The position numbers and the translations under genes are program-made. From assembly GCA_028277345.1 (NCBI GenBank), contig JANQGM010000012.1:1-64000 (forward strand): DNA of 64,000 bases. Reading direction: 5' to 3'. The notes below the pieces were generated by a model. It ran no database searches. It worked only from the letters and a program-made list of their open reading frames with translations, and was not told where the DNA came from. This document shows, piece by piece, positions 17,792 to 26,232 of this stretch (the first letter of the stretch is position 1; each line of letters opens with the position of its first letter). The DNA is from Candidatus Bipolaricaulota bacterium. Its GTDB lineage: Bacteria > Bipolaricaulota > Bipolaricaulia > UBA7950 > UBA9294.

Positions 17792-19660
17792 ATGAATCTG
17801 CGCGAAGTATCTTCATTCTTGACGAGCGAAGTGTCGGGTCTGCGTGCGAAAAACGCTGTGGCAGCAATTGCCCGGCACCACCGAATTCAAGCCTCTCCCG
17901 GCTACGATGATGCGGTTCAGTTCATCGTAAAGGAGCTCGACTCCGCAGGGATTTCTTCGACCGTCTCCTCGTACATTGCGGACGGGAAAACGAAAACCTT
18001 CGGGTGGGTTTCGCCTCCCGGCTGGCGTATCGAATCGGGACGACTCATGCAGCTTTCTCCAACAGAGCGTGCGCTGGCTGACTTCGACCCTGTCCAGGTT
18101 TCTATCTTGGGACAATCAGGAGCGGGAGAGGGTGAGGGCGAGCTCATCCATGTGGAGACGCTGGAGTCTGAAGACGATCTCTCGGACATCGACTTGAGCG
18201 GCAAGTTCTTGCTCACCACGAGCCGTCCGGCGTCGACGTTGAGGTGGTTGGAAGGGAAGGGGCTGGCCGGCCTCATTGTCTACCCGGATAGCCGGCGAGC
18301 GGCCGCCTCCTATGAGTTGGTCCAATACGCGGGACTCTTCCCAGCAGCGAAGCAGCTGGATTGGGTACCGATGGGGTTCTCCATCTCGCGACGAACGGCC
18401 GACGGATTGCTGAAGGACCTCGCGAAAGGCCCGATTCGCGTTCGGGGGTATGTCGATGCCGAGTTTCTCGATCATCCCATGCAGGTCCTGGAAGCCCGCA
18501 TCCCTGGAGCCGTGGCTTGTGCCCCCGAAGTCCTTCTGGTGGCGCACCTCTGCCATCCCGCACCCTCCGCGAATGACAATGCATCAGGTAGCGGCCTGCT
18601 CGTGGAGATTGCTCGGGTTCTGCAGGCTCTTTCAGCTCGGGGCGATCTCGCCAACAGCATCCGCTTGATCTGGGTCCCCGAATTCAATGGCGCGATCCCC
18701 TGGGCTGCCGCCAACGCCGAGTCGTTGGAACGCGTCGCCTTCTGCATCAATTTGGATATGGTGGGGCAGTCCCCAGAATTGATCGGCGAGCCCTTGCGCG
18801 TTTTCCGGGTTCCCAATTCGCATCCTTCATTCCTCAACGCCTGCTTTGAACCCCTGCTCAGTCAAATCGCGTCTGATCCGGGATCGTTGGCCGATCAAGG
18901 GTCGCGGCGTGTTCTGCATTGGATCTTGGACACCCCAAGTGGCGGAAGCGATCACCTGGTCTTCCAAGCGCCGCCCATTGGCGTGCCGTCCGTGATGTTC
19001 GGGCATGACGATCCGTATTGGCATACGAATCTCGATACCTTGGAGAAGGTGGATCCTACGCGGTTGAAGTGCGTCGGCATTCTCACCGCGTGCTTGGCCT
19101 GCCTTCCTTCATGGAGCGGTGCCGAGGCGAGCGCGCTGGTGGAGTGGGTCTCCTCCTTCGCACATCGCGCGCTGGCTGAGGCGAGCCGACTGGCTCGGTC
19201 GGCGGACGACGTGACCGGAGTTCGTTTGCTCGATACGGCACTGAGCGTCGAGCAGGCACGCGTGCGCTCGCTTGCTGAGTTCATGCCCGATGACTGGGAT
19301 GCTTCGAACCTGCTTGAATCGTTATCGACAACCCACCGGATCTTTCGACATCGTCTCTCTGGGGAGGGGTCGAGCGAGCCTCCAAATCGCGATGCCCGCC
19401 CGGTACGGATCATGGAGGGGCCGGTTCGCTACTCGCTGATGCAAGAGATCCTGAAAGAGGACCGAGATTTCCTGGCAGAGACGCTCTTTTCGCATCATGG
19501 CGCCCCCCCGCAGGTGCTGGCCAATCTTGCCGATGGCACGCGGACGATCGATGAGATTTCCGCCCATCTGTCGCTCGATTTCAAAACGGTGTACGATAGC
19601 GAAACGATTCACCGGGCAGTCCGGATTCTCAAGCATGCGGGGTACCTTCGTGACGTCTGA
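17792..19660 (+). CDS. M28-type metallopeptidase with PA insert and C-terminal helical/winged region
   Basis: Start ATG 17792 follows TAGGAGG and gives 622 residues. Zinc-ligand blocks of the M28 family are visible: HLCHPAPSANDNASGSG, WVPEFNGAIPW, INLDMVGQ and a late DDPYWHTNLDT. A protease-associated (PA)-like segment lies between about residues 120 and 220. The C-terminal ~100 residues end in ADGTRTIDEISAHLSLDFKT, a winged-helix-like fold. There is no signal peptide, so an intracellular aminopeptidase is likely. This architecture matches the DUF4910-type M28 proteins. It is divergent from the cyclase operon; the Asp/Glu/His pattern suggests it is active. Confidence 0.8.
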   Translation: MNLREVSSFLTSEVSGLRAKNAVAAIARHHRIQASPGYDDAVQFIVKELDSAGISSTVSSYIADGKTKTFGWVSPPGWRIESGRLMQLSPTERALADFDPVQVSILGQSGAGEGEGELIHVETLESEDDLSDIDLSGKFLLTTSRPASTLRWLEGKGLAGLIVYPDSRRAAASYELVQYAGLFPAAKQLDWVPMGFSISRRTADGLLKDLAKGPIRVRGYVDAEFLDHPMQVLEARIPGAVACAPEVLLVAHLCHPAPSANDNASGSGLLVEIARVLQALSARGDLANSIRLIWVPEFNGAIPWAAANAESLERVAFCINLDMVGQSPELIGEPLRVFRVPNSHPSFLNACFEPLLSQIASDPGSLADQGSRRVLHWILDTPSGGSDHLVFQAPPIGVPSVMFGHDDPYWHTNLDTLEKVDPTRLKCVGILTACLACLPSWSGAEASALVEWVSSFAHRALAEASRLARSADDVTGVRLLDTALSVEQARVRSLAEFMPDDWDASNLLESLSTTHRIFRHRLSGEGSSEPPNRDARPVRIMEGPVRYSLMQEILKEDRDFLAETLFSHHGAPPQVLANLADGTRTIDEISAHLSLDFKTVYDSETIHRAVRILKHAGYLRDV

Positions 19661-19680
19661 TCGCCCGCGCCGCTGAAGAA

Positions 19681-19707
19681 CGTTCGCCCGAACGATCGTG
19701 TACGATC
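19681..19707. promoter_or_regulatory. two adjacent palindromes ahead of MFS gene
   Basis: CGTTCG-CC-CGAACG (19681-19694) and GATCGT-GT-ACGATC (19694-19707) abut each other 34 bases before the MFS start. They look like operator half-site pairs; no regulator gene sits next to them. Confidence 0.4.
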
Positions 19708-19740
19708 TCGACCGATTCGATGCCGGATCAGGGGGATTCC

Positions 19741-20958
19741 GTGACTCACATTCAACCTGTTGCCCGTCTGCTCATTGTCCTTCGGCGCTATGATCGCCGG
19801 TTCTGGACTCTGCTGCTTATCCAGCTGATCGTGGCCGCCGGTTTCGGCGCTGCCATGCCCTATGTCAGCCTGTACTTGCACACCCAGCTCGGCGCTCCAA
19901 TGACGACGGTCGGCATGATTATGTTGGTATCGGCACTGGTGGCATCGGGGGGGCGTATCCTCGGAGGAGAAATCGCCGATCGCCTTGGCCGGCGTCCCCT
20001 CATTCTGATCGGAATGAATCTGCGCGTTGTGGTCTTCGCCGTCATGGCGTTGGGCATCTGGTGGCGGTGGCCGGTGTGGGCGATTGGATTCGTTTTTCTA
20101 TCCATCCGTCTGGTGGGAGGCGCGGTTCGTCCAGGCCTGATGGCCATGGTCGCGGATGTCGTTTCATCCGAACGCCGCGTTGAGGCCTTCGCCCTGTTTC
20201 GGATCGGGTCGAAGGCGGGATGGGCCATCGGGACGGCTATCGGCGGGTTCCTGGTGTCGATTTCCTATGCCTCGCTGTTCGTGCTGACGATGGGGGTCAG
20301 TCTGATTGGCATGCTACTTGTGGCGGGGTTTGTGTGCGAGTCGATCCGTACGACGGAAACGGAGCGCTTTGCGCTCCGGCGCGTCCTCGATGTCGGACGT
20401 GACCTGAGGTTCCTCGTTTTTTGCGGTTGGAGCGTTCTCCTGTTTGTCGTCATGGGGCAGTTTGCCAGCACGCTGGCCGTGTTCTCGACGCAGTCGATTG
20501 GAATCGCCGAGGCTGAACTAGGGTGGCTGTTTATGATCAACGGCATCGGCGTGGTCGCCTTCCAGTGGCCGGCGGCACGGCTTGCCGGACGCGTGGGAAT
20601 CCGAAAAGGATTGGTGCTGGGCTGTTTAGGATATGCCATCGGCTATTTCTCCGTGGGTTTGGCGCCGGGGTTCGGATGGCTCATCGGCGCGATGATCCTC
20701 ATCACGCTTGGCGAGGTGATGTTCTCACCGACGTCCATGGCCGCTGTGGCCAACATGGCGCCGTTAGACCGCGTCGGCCGCTACATGGGGTTCTTCGGAC
20801 TCACCGAGGCCCTCGGCTGGTCGCTGGGGCCGTTCCTTGGAGGCGTTCTGTTTGACCGACTCGCTGGCTCGCCTCTGTTGCTGTGGAGCATGATCTCGGC
20901 GATTGGACTCGTCGCTGCGTTCGGGTTCTACATGACGCAACCCAAAGAAACCGCCTAG
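19741..20958 (+). CDS. MFS transporter
   Basis: I prefer GTG 19741, which has AGGGGG 6 bases upstream, over an in-frame ATG at 19720 without a ribosome-binding site; this gives 405 residues. About 12 TM segments, the loop GGEIADRLGRRPLI after TM2 and a second-half RLAGRVGIRKGLVLG support the MFS assignment. A GGAVRPGLMAMVADV segment in TM5 resembles drug:H+ antiporter members such as MdtH/YceL-type proteins. Substrate unknown. It stands alone and converges with a GATase gene with a 4-base overlap of the stops. Confidence 0.8.
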   Translation: MTHIQPVARLLIVLRRYDRRFWTLLLIQLIVAAGFGAAMPYVSLYLHTQLGAPMTTVGMIMLVSALVASGGRILGGEIADRLGRRPLILIGMNLRVVVFAVMALGIWWRWPVWAIGFVFLSIRLVGGAVRPGLMAMVADVVSSERRVEAFALFRIGSKAGWAIGTAIGGFLVSISYASLFVLTMGVSLIGMLLVAGFVCESIRTTETERFALRRVLDVGRDLRFLVFCGWSVLLFVVMGQFASTLAVFSTQSIGIAEAELGWLFMINGIGVVAFQWPAARLAGRVGIRKGLVLGCLGYAIGYFSVGLAPGFGWLIGAMILITLGEVMFSPTSMAAVANMAPLDRVGRYMGFFGLTEALGWSLGPFLGGVLFDRLAGSPLLLWSMISAIGLVAAFGFYMTQPKETA

Positions 20959-21656
20959 CCGACGGGGACCTGGAGAAACCGCCGAACGATACGGTCTGCG
21001 GTGTCGTTGGGCGGGGGCACGTGCCGAAGCGCGCGAAGCAAATGCCTGGACGGTTTTCTTCCCATCAGCAGCGCGGCGCGGATGAAGAACTTGGCCTTGC
21101 GGGATGAAATCTCGGGATGCGCCTGAATTCCCCAGACGGGAGCCGTCCCATAGCGCAGAACGTGGGTATCGCAGTGCTCGGTTCGCCCCAGCTTGATCCA
21201 GGGCGATGGGGGATTGCAGACCTCATCGAAGTGGTAGACGAAGGTCGTCCAGGGCGATGTGAGGTCCTCGAACAACGCGTCCTTGCCCGTCATCTGTATC
21301 TGTGCCCAGCCCACTTCAGGCGGTGCTGATTTCACCAAATACTCCGGCCCGGAGAGTGCATAGACGAGCATCTGGTGTCCGAAGCAAGAGCCGAGGATGG
21401 GACGTCTTCGCTCTAGTGCCTCTTGAATGAGACGGACCTCGGCATCATACCAGGGCTTGGGCTCGAGAATGGAGGTCTCGGAGCCCGTGAGCAGCAGGTG
21501 GGTGACGGTCTCAAGATCGGGAACGCGCCGCCCGGAAGGAACGTTCACGACTGTGGTTCGAATACCGCGCAGATGCGATTTCCAGTGCCACGACGGTTTG
21601 AAAAGATGGCGGTGTACGGCGTTGTCGAGAATCAGTACATGGGGTGCCGAGTTCAT
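20955..21656 (-). CDS. class I glutamine amidotransferase-like protein
   Basis: This 233-residue protein has the catalytic Cys91 in PILGSCFGHQ and the His180/Glu182 pair in GIQAHPE, so the GATase class I triad is complete. There is no fused synthetase domain, as in stand-alone GMP-synthase-like GATases that hydrolyse gamma-glutamyl compounds or feed ammonia to a partner. No partner synthetase is adjacent; the closest gene is a release-factor-like protein transcribed in the same direction 51 bases upstream. Gamma-glutamyl hydrolysis is the default guess; no biochemical role can be assigned. Confidence 0.82.
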   Translation of the reverse strand: MNSAPHVLILDNAVHRHLFKPSWHWKSHLRGIRTTVVNVPSGRRVPDLETVTHLLLTGSETSILEPKPWYDAEVRLIQEALERRRPILGSCFGHQMLVYALSGPEYLVKSAPPEVGWAQIQMTGKDALFEDLTSPWTTFVYHFDEVCNPPSPWIKLGRTEHCDTHVLRYGTAPVWGIQAHPEISSRKAKFFIRAALLMGRKPSRHLLRALRHVPPPNDTADRIVRRFLQVPVG

Positions 21657-21707
21657 ACGGAAGTATAGCCGTTGCCGTGCGTTTGCAGGAGCCTGAGCGG
21701 CTGTCGG

Positions 21708-22082
21708 TCAGTCGGGAAGGCGGGGTTTCCTTCGGGAGGTCTTCTTTTGACCTCTTTTGATCTTTTCGTTCCGGATTTTCGCACGGACGCGGTTGGGAAC
21801 GCGCGTCCGGATGCGCTTCTTTTTCGGACGATGAAGCCTCTCAAGTCGCGTTCGTAGCTCGCGGAGCGCCAGCTGCTTGTTCCGCAATTGGCTGCGTTCG
21901 CGTTGGCAGGTCACGGTGATTCCGGACGGAAGATGACGCAATCGAACGGCCGTATCTCGTGTATTGACATGCTGTCCGCCTGGACCGCTGGAGCGGAAGG
22001 TATCCATCTCGCATTGAGCGAGGAGCGCGTCATCGGATTCCGGAATGCGGGGCGCATCGGTGACCATAGCATCATCATACAC
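21708..22082 (-). CDS. release-factor-like ribosome rescue protein (GGQ domain)
   Basis: This 124-residue protein carries the RF-1 catalytic domain only: [16 protein letters not shown] with GGQ at residues 35-37, and a Lys/Arg-rich tail from about residue 85 to the end. This is the ArfB/YaeJ or PrfH layout, in which the basic tail enters the mRNA channel of a stalled ribosome and GGQ hydrolyses peptidyl-tRNA. No codon-recognition domain is present. Starts at 22082 and 22067 are both possible; neither has a good ribosome-binding site. It complements the RqcH homolog encoded at 40330, both serving stalled ribosomes. Confidence 0.85.
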   Translation of the reverse strand: MYDDAMVTDAPRIPESDDALLAQCEMDTFRSSGPGGQHVNTRDTAVRLRHLPSGITVTCQRERSQLRNKQLALRELRTRLERLHRPKKKRIRTRVPNRVRAKIRNEKIKRGQKKTSRRKPRLPD

Positions 22083-22106
22083 GCCGGGAGATGCGGAGCG
22101 GTGATC

Positions 22107-22124
22107 ATGTGATTCATATCACAT
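22107..22124. promoter_or_regulatory. CRP/FNR-like palindromic site 1
   Basis: ATGTGATTCATATCACAT is a near-perfect dyad with GTGAT-N4-ATCAC arms, the form of CRP-family operators. It lies in the divergent region between the release-factor-like gene and the SARP-type regulator. Confidence 0.5.
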
Positions 22125-22144
22125 TGGGGTCGAGCTTTGATTCG

Positions 22145-22172
22145 GTTTCGCGCGAAACGTGATGAACATCAC
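22145..22172. promoter_or_regulatory. CRP/FNR-like site 2 with adjoining 14-bp palindrome
   Basis: GTGATGAACATCAC (22159-22172) repeats the arms of site 1 with its centre 50 bases away, about five helical turns. Directly before it, GTTTCGCGCGAAAC (22145-22158) is a perfect 14-bp palindrome reminiscent of, but not matching, the parS core. Confidence 0.45.
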
Positions 22173-22288
22173 ATTCGGAGGCATGCGCGAGAGAATAACC
22201 CTCTGCGTAGCGTCTTCGTACAACGTGGCCACTCCCTCCCATCGAGCGCGTTGACTGAGTAAACTACGCACACAAGAGAGGTGTTGGC

Positions 22289-25267
22289 ATGTCACTGAGC
22301 CTTCAGCTATTCGGCGCTCCGGTCCTCCTCGACAGAGGGCAACCGGTTGCGCTGGGGCGCCGCAAGGCCATGGCATTGCTGGCGTATCTTGTCGTCACGG
22401 GGCGACCACACCATCGAGAGTCATTGGCGGCACTGCTCTGGCCGGAATCGAACGGGGCCGCTGCTTATTCAGCACTTCGCAACGTCTTGTGGATTCTCCG
22501 TCAAACCTCGCTGGAAGCGCACATCGAGAGCGACCGGAGCACCGTTCAAATCAATCCGAGTGTGGGCCTTGAGGTCGATGTGCTTCGATTCCGCCAGGGA
22601 TTGGAGGCCTGCCCTTCGGGAACGCACGACCGGGCGATCGTCTGCGAGGTCTGCGAGCCGGGGTTGCGTGTGGCAGCGGACCTTTGGGTGGGTCCCTTCA
22701 TGGACGGGTTCTCTGTAGCCAACTCGGGTGTGTTCGAGGATTGGCAGCTTGCTGAAGGCGAAGCCCTTCGGCGGGAGCATGTCGAGACGCTTGATCGACT
22801 CTACGATGCAGAGATGATCGCGAAGCGATGGTCGGCGGCCGCGAACCTCGCCCGCCGACGGCTTCAAGCGGATCCCCTGAATGAACTCGGATTCAGAGCA
22901 TTGATGCGCGCGCTGAGCGCTGAAGGGAAGCGTTCGGAAGCGCTGCGCGTCTACAACGAGTGCTCGCGAATCCTTCACGAAGAAATGGGATTGGAGCCTG
23001 AGCGCGAGACTCGCGAACTGGCTGATCGCGTTCGAGCATCGCGTCAGAACAGGTCCGCCGTCTCCGAGAATCGAGCCTTTCGCTTGCCGCCCAGCCCTCA
23101 TCCGTTCGTCGGGAGGGGGGATCTTGCCGACCGCTTGTCGGCGCGACTGCTGGAACGGGCTTCCCCCGTGACCACACTCGTCGGACTGGGGGGTGCGGGA
23201 AAGACGAGCTTAGCCCTCCATGTGGGGCGATGCATGAAAAGCGAATTCTCGCACGGCATCGTGTTTGTGGCGTTGGATTCGGCTCGAGGCCCTCATCGGG
23301 TTTGCTCCGCAGTGGCTCAGACGCTGGGGATCTCACTGGTCCGAGAGCGTGGCTCGGAATTGATCCAGCAATTGGCAGATTACTTGCAGGAACGCGAGTT
23401 GCTTCTCATCCTTGATGGCGCGGAACATGTCCTTCGTCAAGTCGCCAAGCTGTGTGCGGGATTGCGTCACATCGCGGGACTGCGTGTTCTTGTTACCTCC
23501 CGAATCTCGCTGGATATCGAAGGAGAAACTGTCCTTCCGTTGCATGGGTTGGATACGCCGTCGGCAGCGACGCCGCCGGAGAAGCTGGCCGGTTACCCGT
23601 CCATCCGCCTACTTCAGCTCTCCGCAGAACGCGGTGGCGAGTGGTCGCCTCCCTCTCCGCAGGAGTTTGCAGCGATGGGGCGGCTGGCGCGCCTCTTGGA
23701 AGGGTCGCCATTGGGATTGGAAATGGCGGCCGGATGGCGCTCGGTTCTCTCGTGGGAGGAGATTGTGGAACGGGTTTCAGGAAATCTCGAATTTCTCGTC
23801 GCGACGCGACACGATGTGCCCGCCAAGCACCGCACCTTCGCGGCCGTTTTCGAGCAAGCCTGGGATTTGCTGCCCGATGAAGCGCGGGAGGCACTGCGCG
23901 CGCTATCGGTGTTTCGAAACGGATTCACGATTCTAGCGGCGGAAGCCGTTACCAGGTGCCATCCAGGAATCCTCGCCTTGCTTGTGAATCGCTGCTTGGT
24001 GCGCCGGATCGCATCGGATCGCTATGACATGCATGAACTGCTGCGCCAATTCGCATCCGCGAAGCTTGGGGCGAGCGGGCGCGTAGCGGAAATGATTCGG
24101 AAGCGACATGCCGAGTTCTATGCCGACGGCATGGAACTGTGGTTTTCGAAGCTGAAGGGGCGCACGCAATTCTCAACGTTGGCGGCCATCGAGGTTGAGA
24201 TCGACAACATCCGGGCGGCATTTCAGTATGCTGCTGAAACGGGTTTGGCGGAGGCGTTGGAACGATCGTGCGAGGGCCTCTTCTTCTATTACGACATGCG
24301 CACGCTGTTCGAAGAAGCGGAAACGGTTTTTCTGCAAGCCGTCGAAGCTTATCGGGCGCAATCGAGCGATAGATCGAGCATCGAGGCCTTTTTGGAGATT
24401 GCGGCTGGCTGGTGTGTCGCCAACCAGCGGCCCGATGTCGCGGAAGTGCGCCTTTCGAAGGGACTTGAGCTGCTCGGAGAAGGCGCGCCAAAGGATCGGC
24501 TCCATGCCATGGCGAACGTGATCTGTGCCTATGCCAATGTCGGGCGCGACCAAGAAGCCCTTGCGGCTCGAATCTCGGAAAGCGTTCGCTTCTACCGCGA
24601 GTGTGGCGACCTTTGGGGAGAGGGACTCGCGTTGGGTGCATGGGCGGTCCAGTTGAGCAAGCTTGGAGATGGGGATGCCGCCGAAAAGCTCGCCTACCGG
24701 AGTTTGCATGCGCATCGTGAGATTGGCGATGCTTGGGGTGAGGGCTTGGCATTGATGTTCCTCGCCCGCCTCGCGGAGCGAAGAGGCGAGCTGGAATTGG
24801 CCTTGGCCCGGTACGAGGAAAGCCAACGTTTGTCCGAACCCATTGCAAGCGACATCGTGGGGGTCATTGATTCCATCACGAGTCAAGCCCGCGTGTCATT
24901 GGCGTTAGGAAACGCGGAGCAAGCAGATGTTTTGGCGACGCGCGCACTTGAACTCAGCCGAGGGGTCGGCAATCGTTTGTTTACGGGCGGGGCCTTGGTT
25001 GAGTTGGCACAAGCGCATCGTGCGCTGGGTAAGACAGAGTCCGCCAAAAGGTTGTTAGAAGAAGCGTTTCAGATGCTAAGCTACCGGCTGTGGAGGCGAT
25101 ATCAGGCAACATGTGCGCGACGCCTGGCGGACCTTGCCATCAGCGAGGCCGACATCGGACGCGCGGAGCAATGGCTTCGAGAAGCCTGCGCTCTCGATCC
25201 ACAGCACCCGGATCTCTCTGAGATCCGGGAGAGAGTGACGAGCGTGAAGAGGAGGGGGCGCGTCTAA
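22289..25267 (+). CDS. SARP/BTAD-type regulator with NB-ARC ATPase and TPR domains
   Basis: This 992-residue protein starts with an OmpR-like winged helix (LQLFGAPVLLDRGQPVALGR, residues 1-90). A BTAD domain follows (about 95-245, including RRRLQADPLNELGFRALMRA), then an NB-ARC-type STAND ATPase with P-loop LVGLGGAGKTSL near residue 295 and a Walker B-like LLLILDGAEHV near 375. From about residue 600 to the end it has TPR-like helical repeats. Such proteins are signal-sensing transcription activators. The two palindromes upstream suggest CRP-type control of its own expression. It is followed at a 1-base overlap by the nucleotidyltransferase gene, so it may control the sugar-activation genes. 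Confidence 0.85.
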   Translation: MSLSLQLFGAPVLLDRGQPVALGRRKAMALLAYLVVTGRPHHRESLAALLWPESNGAAAYSALRNVLWILRQTSLEAHIESDRSTVQINPSVGLEVDVLRFRQGLEACPSGTHDRAIVCEVCEPGLRVAADLWVGPFMDGFSVANSGVFEDWQLAEGEALRREHVETLDRLYDAEMIAKRWSAAANLARRRLQADPLNELGFRALMRALSAEGKRSEALRVYNECSRILHEEMGLEPERETRELADRVRASRQNRSAVSENRAFRLPPSPHPFVGRGDLADRLSARLLERASPVTTLVGLGGAGKTSLALHVGRCMKSEFSHGIVFVALDSARGPHRVCSAVAQTLGISLVRERGSELIQQLADYLQERELLLILDGAEHVLRQVAKLCAGLRHIAGLRVLVTSRISLDIEGETVLPLHGLDTPSAATPPEKLAGYPSIRLLQLSAERGGEWSPPSPQEFAAMGRLARLLEGSPLGLEMAAGWRSVLSWEEIVERVSGNLEFLVATRHDVPAKHRTFAAVFEQAWDLLPDEAREALRALSVFRNGFTILAAEAVTRCHPGILALLVNRCLVRRIASDRYDMHELLRQFASAKLGASGRVAEMIRKRHAEFYADGMELWFSKLKGRTQFSTLAAIEVEIDNIRAAFQYAAETGLAEALERSCEGLFFYYDMRTLFEEAETVFLQAVEAYRAQSSDRSSIEAFLEIAAGWCVANQRPDVAEVRLSKGLELLGEGAPKDRLHAMANVICAYANVGRDQEALAARISESVRFYRECGDLWGEGLALGAWAVQLSKLGDGDAAEKLAYRSLHAHREIGDAWGEGLALMFLARLAERRGELELALARYEESQRLSEPIASDIVGVIDSITSQARVSLALGNAEQADVLATRALELSRGVGNRLFTGGALVELAQAHRALGKTESAKRLLEEAFQMLSYRLWRRYQATCARRLADLAISEADIGRAEQWLREACALDPQHPDLSEIRERVTSVKRRGRV

Positions 25268-26232
25268 TGGAACGGACCAAGCCGGATAGTGAGGGTGAAT
25301 GGATGATGAGGCCGCCTGCCAACGCCTCGTTGGTCATCCTTGCCGCTGGGATGGGCAGCCGCTATGGAGGTCTGAAGCAAATTGAACCCGTCGGTCCAAA
25401 CGGTGAATGGCTCATCGAGTACTCCGTCTACGACGCCTTGGCTGTCGGATTCCAACGGATCGTATTCGTGGTGCAGCGAGATCAGAAAAGGGCGTTCCAG
25501 GATCTTTTCAAGGAGAAGTTGAGTGATCGATGCCGCGTGGAGTTCGCCGAACAGCTGATAGCGGACGTCCCCTTGAGTCCCGCGATCGATCGCGTGGGGC
25601 GAACCAAGCCGTGGGGGACCGGACATGCCGTCCTCGCCGCACGACGGTGCGTGACCGGGGCCTTCGCTGTGATCAACGCCGATGACTTCTATGGTCGCGG
25701 CTCCTATGCCGCCTTGACCCGTTTCCTGACGGCAACGGCGGATGGCAGTCCGGCGTGCGCCCTCGTCGGCTTCGACTTGCTCCAAACCCTCTCCGCGACC
25801 GGTCCAGTATCCAGGGGAGTCTGCGATGTTTCGGACGACGGAACCTTGATCAGGATTGTCGAGCGAACGAACGTTCATCGCTCGAACGAAGGCCTCGTTT
25901 ACACCGACCTTCAAGGCGCCTCTCACCCGCTTGCGGTCGATGCCATCGCGTCGATGAACATGTGGGCCTTTCCGATGGGGTTCATGCAACAGTTGGGGGA
26001 CCAGTTCGTCCGATTTCTGAGTTCGGCGGATGCGGATCATGAGCAGAATGAGTTTTACCTTCCTGGGGCCGTTGATGCGTTGCGCGAAAGCGAGCGTGTC
26101 AGCGTGCGCGTTCTGCCGACCTCAGAGCGTTGGATGGGGGTAACCCATCGGGAAGATCTCGCATCCGTGCGGCGTGGAGTGCAGGACCTCGTCCAGCGTG
26201 GCGTTTATCCGAAAGATCTATGGCGCGACTGA
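25267..26232 (+). CDS. sugar-phosphate nucleotidyltransferase
   Basis: This 321-residue protein contains LAAGMGSRYGGLKQIEPVG (around residue 21-39), the nucleotide-binding loop of NTP_transferase enzymes, the metal/sugar-binding NADDFYGRGSY, and KPWGTGHAVLAAR. An alternative start at about 25303 (MMRPP) would shorten the N-terminus by about 13 residues. It overlaps the next gene, a NahK-like kinase, by 13 bases, so kinase and nucleotidyltransferase are translationally coupled. Together they would make a sugar 1-phosphate and then a UDP- or other NDP-sugar, in a salvage route such as for N-acetylhexosamines. The nucleotide and sugar are inferred from the partner. Confidence 0.85.
   Translation: MERTKPDSEGEWMMRPPANASLVILAAGMGSRYGGLKQIEPVGPNGEWLIEYSVYDALAVGFQRIVFVVQRDQKRAFQDLFKEKLSDRCRVEFAEQLIADVPLSPAIDRVGRTKPWGTGHAVLAARRCVTGAFAVINADDFYGRGSYAALTRFLTATADGSPACALVGFDLLQTLSATGPVSRGVCDVSDDGTLIRIVERTNVHRSNEGLVYTDLQGASHPLAVDAIASMNMWAFPMGFMQQLGDQFVRFLSSADADHEQNEFYLPGAVDALRESERVSVRVLPTSERWMGVTHREDLASVRRGVQDLVQRGVYPKDLWRD

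Noticed and set aside
22145..22158. parS centromere site
   Set aside because: GTTTCGCGCGAAAC differs from the usual parS core at the central bases and no parAB is nearby, so I list it only as a palindrome.
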